Source of the DNA: an uncultured Ruminococcus sp.
Lineage (GTDB): Bacteria; Bacillota; Clostridia; Oscillospirales; Ruminococcaceae
DNA length: 64,000 nucleotides
Assembly: GCA_946413815.1 (NCBI GenBank)
Contig: CAMKMD010000008.1
Location: 1 to 64,000 of the forward strand
Direction of reading: 5' to 3'
The notes under the pieces were generated by a model. That model did no database searches, was not told where the DNA came from, and saw only the letters and a program-made list of their open reading frames with translations. Numbering within the stretch: the stretch's first letter is position 1; each line of letters begins with the position of its first letter. A program made the position numbers and the translations under genes. Below are positions 61,239-64,000 of the stretch, piece by piece.

Positions 61239-62257
61239 TGCTGAGAATACCCGTAGCAAAGTCAGATGAGCTGTTTGCAGCTATCGCTTCGCAGCAGACT
61301 CTCTACCTCCCCGCAGACCGTAAGGACGGCCAGGCAGAGTACAGAAAGTGGGAGGAGGGCGTGAAGCTCAGCAGCAGACTGAATACAGTCCGCTCCGCCA
61401 AGGACTTCTTCTTCCCTCAGACCGAGAACCTTGCCGAGTTCCGCATGGAGGGCAAGAAGATAGAGGTCATTGATATCCGGAAGGAATCAGAGGATTTCGT
61501 CATCTTCGGAGTAAGAGCCTGCGATGCACGCAGCTTTACGATCCTTGACAAGGTATACCTTGTTGATCCCGTTGATACCTTCTATCAGACACGCCGTGAG
61601 CACGGCACCGTAGTTACTATGGCCTGCACACGTCCTGCCGAGACCTGCTTCTGCCAGACCTTCGGCATCGATCCCACAGAGCCCGAGGGCGATGTATCAT
61701 GCTGGAGCGACGGAAGCTATTACTACTTCAGAGCAAATACCGACAAGGGACAGAAGTTCCTTGACTCCCTTTCCTCACTCCTCGAGGACGGCGATACAGC
61801 TGCTCTTGAAGAGACAAAGGCAAAGACAAAGGAGATACTTTCCAAGCTCCCGCTGGCTAAGGTATCAACAGAGAACTTCGGCGGCGACAAGCTGAACGAG
61901 TACTTCAGGTCCGAAAAGTGGGGAGAGCTCTCCGAGAGCTGCCTCGGCTGCGGAACCTGCACCTTTGTATGTCCCACCTGTCAGTGCTATGATATCAGGG
62001 ATTTTGACACAGGACACGGAATTCAGCGTTTCCGCTGCTGGGATTCCTGTATGTACTCAGACTTCACAAAGATGGCTCACGGAAACCCGAGACTTACACA
62101 GCTCGAGCGCTTCCGTCAGCGTTTCATGCACAAGCTTGTGTACTTCCCTGCAAACAACAACGGCGAGTTCGGCTGCGTAGGATGCGGAAGATGTCTTTCC
62201 AAGTGTCCTATATCCATGAACATCGTCAAGGTAATGAAGGCATTGGAGGAAAAGTGA
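61238..62257 (+). CDS. flxB: Iron-sulfur protein of the Flx module (FlxB-like, AsrA/HydB-type)
   Basis: A 339-residue protein that resembles anaerobic sulfite reductase subunit A and sulfhydrogenase beta subunits: FGVRACDARSFTILDKVYL (the Cys-Asp-x-Arg motif), ACTRPAETCFCQTFG, then [4Fe-4S] motifs CLGCGTCTFVCPTCQC and CVGCGRCLSKCP. These subunits pass electrons from the flavin/NAD(P)H subunit. ATG 61238 overlaps the flxC stop; GTG 61235 is also possible. The partner FAD/NAD subunit begins on its stop codon. Letter assigned by gene order. Confidence 0.8.
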   Translation: MLRIPVAKSDELFAAIASQQTLYLPADRKDGQAEYRKWEEGVKLSSRLNTVRSAKDFFFPQTENLAEFRMEGKKIEVIDIRKESEDFVIFGVRACDARSFTILDKVYLVDPVDTFYQTRREHGTVVTMACTRPAETCFCQTFGIDPTEPEGDVSCWSDGSYYYFRANTDKGQKFLDSLSSLLEDGDTAALEETKAKTKEILSKLPLAKVSTENFGGDKLNEYFRSEKWGELSESCLGCGTCTFVCPTCQCYDIRDFDTGHGIQRFRCWDSCMYSDFTKMAHGNPRLTQLERFRQRFMHKLVYFPANNNGEFGCVGCGRCLSKCPISMNIVKVMKALEEK

Positions 62258-63084
62258 TGAACAAGGATACATTGATCCCTTATATCGGCGTAGTTACTGA
62301 TATAAGGCAGGATACTCCCGATGTTAAGACCTTCAGGGTAGTATCACCGGAGGGCGGCAAGGTGTTCGAGCATATGCCCGGACAGTGTGCTATGCTTTCT
62401 ATACCGGGCGTTGGTGAGGGTATGTTCTCGATAACCTCCTCGCCCACGAACAAGGAATATATGGAGTTCTCCATCAAGAAATGCGGCTGCCTGACCACAT
62501 GGCTCCACGCCATGGATGTTGGCCAGCAGATAACCATAAGAGGACCTTACGGCAATCACTTCCCCGTAGAGACTGATCTCAAGGGCAAGGATCTGCTCTT
62601 CATCGCCGGCGGTATCGGTCTTGCACCTCTCCGCTCAGTTATCAACTATGTACGAGACAAGCGTGAGAACTACGGCGATATCCAGATAGTATACGGCTCC
62701 CGTTCCAAGGATGATCTTGTTGACTATCAGGAGATCATCGATGAATGGATGAAGGATGACGGTATACAGGTAAACCTCACCATAGACAACCCGCAGGAGG
62801 GCTGGGACGGTCATGTGGGCTTCGTACCGAACTACGTGAAGGAGCTCAATCCTTCACTCAGCAAGACCGTACTTATATGCGGCCCCCCGATCATGATAAA
62901 GTTCACCCTTGCAGGCCTCAAGGAGCTCGGCTTCACCGAGACACAGGTGTATACCACCATGGAGCTCCGCATGAAGTGTGCTGTCGGAAAATGCGGACGC
63001 TGCAACATCGGAAACAAGTATGTATGCAAGGACGGACCGGTATTCCGTTTCGACCAGCTGGGCGAGCTGCCTGATGAATACTAA
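62257..63084 (+). CDS. flxA: FAD/NAD(P)H-binding oxidoreductase subunit (FlxA-like)
   Basis: A 275-residue ferredoxin-reductase-type flavoprotein, starting at ATG 62257 on the flxB stop with GGAGGA upstream. The FAD-binding barrel has CAMLSIPGVGEGMFSITSSP with the R-x-S-like site changed; the NAD(P) lobe has IRGPYGNHFP, DLLFIAGGIGLAPLRS and VLICGPPIMIKFT; a C-terminal PyrK-type [2Fe-2S] site is in CAVGKCGRCNIGNKYVC. Relatives are PyrK, sulfhydrogenase gamma and AsrB. It would take electrons from NADH for the Hdr module. NADH versus NADPH preference cannot be told. Confidence 0.88.
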   Translation: MNKDTLIPYIGVVTDIRQDTPDVKTFRVVSPEGGKVFEHMPGQCAMLSIPGVGEGMFSITSSPTNKEYMEFSIKKCGCLTTWLHAMDVGQQITIRGPYGNHFPVETDLKGKDLLFIAGGIGLAPLRSVINYVRDKRENYGDIQIVYGSRSKDDLVDYQEIIDEWMKDDGIQVNLTIDNPQEGWDGHVGFVPNYVKELNPSLSKTVLICGPPIMIKFTLAGLKELGFTETQVYTTMELRMKCAVGKCGRCNIGNKYVCKDGPVFRFDQLGELPDEY

Positions 63085-63096
63085 GGAGGAGCTATC

Positions 63097-63780
63097 ATGG
63101 AAAAGATGTTAAACGTTTACCTGTTCGGCAAGAAGTATGAAGTGCCGGCAGGACTGACTATAATGACTGCTATGGAGTACGCAGGCTATGAACTCGTTAG
63201 AGGCTGCGGATGCCGCAACGGCTTCTGCGGTGCCTGTGCTACTATCTACAGGATCAAGGGACAGGTAGAGCTCCACGGATGTCTTGCCTGTCAGACAGAG
63301 ATCGAAGAGGGTATGTACGTTGCTACGCTTCCTTTCTTCCCGCTTGAGAAGAGGGTATACAATATCGAGGAGATAAAGCCGGATCAGCAGATCATGATGC
63401 AGCTCTATCCCGAGATATACAGCTGTATCGGCTGCAACGCCTGTACAAAGGCCTGCACTCAGGAGCTGAACGTTATGCAGTACATCGCCTACGCTCAGAG
63501 AGGCGAGTATGAGAAGTGCGCCGAGGAGAGCTTTGACTGCGTAATGTGCGGAGTATGTTCATCACGCTGCCCCGCAGGCATCTCACATCCTCAGGTAGCA
63601 ATGCTCGCACGCCGTCTCAACGGTAAGTACATCGCACCCGAGTGCGGACATCTTGCTGACAGGGTCAACGAGATCAACGAGGGCATCTATGACGACAAGA
63701 TGGCTGAGCTTATCGGCAAGTCCATCGACAACGTACAGGAGCTCAAGGATATGTACAACAACCGCGAGATCGAGAAGTAA
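63097..63780 (+). CDS. Fumarate reductase/succinate dehydrogenase-like iron-sulfur subunit
   Basis: A 227-residue protein. The N-terminal ~90 residues form a plant-type [2Fe-2S] ferredoxin fold (GCGCRNGFCGACATI, then CLACQTEI). The C-terminal part has two 4Fe-type motifs, CIGCNACTKACTQ and CVMCGVCSSRCP. This plan matches SdhB/FrdB, and the N-terminal part of methanogen thiol:fumarate reductase TfrB, but lacks TfrB's CCG domain, which here is supplied by hdrB. There are no membrane helices. It lies 12 bases after flxA and just before the flavoprotein subunit, with SD AAGGAGGAG. Confidence 0.85.
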   Translation: MEKMLNVYLFGKKYEVPAGLTIMTAMEYAGYELVRGCGCRNGFCGACATIYRIKGQVELHGCLACQTEIEEGMYVATLPFFPLEKRVYNIEEIKPDQQIMMQLYPEIYSCIGCNACTKACTQELNVMQYIAYAQRGEYEKCAEESFDCVMCGVCSSRCPAGISHPQVAMLARRLNGKYIAPECGHLADRVNEINEGIYDDKMAELIGKSIDNVQELKDMYNNREIEK

Positions 63781-63794
63781 GGAGGGGAGAGACT

Positions 63795-64000
63795 ATGTAC
63801 AAGATAGACAGATTCAATGAGCTGGCAAAGAAGGTCGCTGCCAAGAGAGCCGAGAACGCTGCTCTTGAGCCCAGAAGAATGACAGCCGAAGAGAAGGACG
63901 CTCTCCTTGCAGAGTTCCACCCCGACTATAAGCAGGGCGAGTTCACCGTCCTCACAGCCGGCCCCAACAAGGGGGAGAAGGTGCCTACACAGCTGGCTGA
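63795..64000 (+). CDS. FAD-binding fumarate reductase/succinate dehydrogenase-like flavoprotein, 3' truncated
   Basis: ATG 63795 follows GGAGGGGAG and is open to the window edge, so only the first 68 residues are seen. The N-terminal lead with MTAEEKDALLAEFHPDY and GPNKGEKVPTQLA resembles, as I remember it, the start of clostridial FAD-binding fumarate reductase/succinate dehydrogenase flavoproteins, in which the FAD Rossmann motif comes a few dozen residues later. That motif and the catalytic residues are beyond the window, so the call rests on this lead and on the FrdB-like neighbour. Substrate assignment is therefore inference. Confidence 0.7.
   Translation, partial: MYKIDRFNELAKKVAAKRAENAALEPRRMTAEEKDALLAEFHPDYKQGEFTVLTAGPNKGEKVPTQLA

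Overview
The window looks like a chromosomal segment of an anaerobic, cellulose-degrading Ruminococcus-type clostridium (family Oscillospiraceae), probably near R. flavefaciens or R. albus. The grounds are a secreted esterase with a type I dockerin (cellulosome attachment), large BspA-type leucine-rich surface proteins, abundant ferredoxin and Hdr chemistry, Rex, an FMN-riboswitch rib operon, and Gram-positive-style promoters (TTGACA, 17-bp spacer, TATAAT) and Shine-Dalgarno sites. The species is inferred, not shown.

Layout. 1-1.3 kb: the end of a NifX-like protein and an MBL-fold protein. 1.4-1.5 kb: the tail of a dead IS256-type transposase. 1.6-4.5 kb (-): a BspA-like surface protein. 5.0-7.6 kb (+): a histidine kinase/OmpR regulator pair behind a perfect promoter and a foldable leader. 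7.8-9.4 kb (-): the dockerin esterase. 10.1-12.5 kb (+): ECF sigma, zinc-finger anti-sigma and DUF4097 lipoprotein, with an ECF-type autopromoter. 12.6-15.7 kb (+): DUF4178, DUF350 and a membrane spermidine-synthase-like protein. 15.8-24.9 kb (-): an operon of three giant BspA-like proteins and a Thr/Ser-rich lipoprotein, with a leader attenuator. 25.3-26.0 kb (+): a GyrI-like protein. 26.2-33.3 kb (+): a signalling operon of REC-GGDEF-REC, a hybrid kinase with HPt, and a hybrid kinase fused to a DegV lipid-binding domain. 33.5-36.5 kb (+): a fused ABC transporter. 36.6-44.8 kb (-): the riboflavin operon under an enlarged FMN riboswitch, with several passenger genes. 45.0-49.3 kb (+): lon, engB, lysA. 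49.5-54.7 kb (+): aconitase, TraX-like and two small membrane proteins, NADP-isocitrate dehydrogenase, rex. 55.2-64 kb (+): fumarase, hdrBCA, flxDCBA and a soluble fumarate-reductase-like pair, cut by the window end.

How the genes fit together. The 49.5-64 kb region is central carbon and redox metabolism: an oxidative branch to 2-oxoglutarate with the NADH sensor Rex, then a fumarase-to-fumarate-reductase branch. The second operon carries a full FlxABCD-HdrABC set, known elsewhere as an NADH-oxidising, probably flavin-bifurcating module, next to a fumarate reductase pair with no visible membrane anchor. My main hypothesis is a cytoplasmic bifurcating fumarate reductase: NADH reduces fumarate to succinate while driving ferredoxin reduction. 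Further notable items are the kinase-DegV fusion, the BspA paralogues sharing an unassigned duplicated C-terminal module, and several structured leaders.
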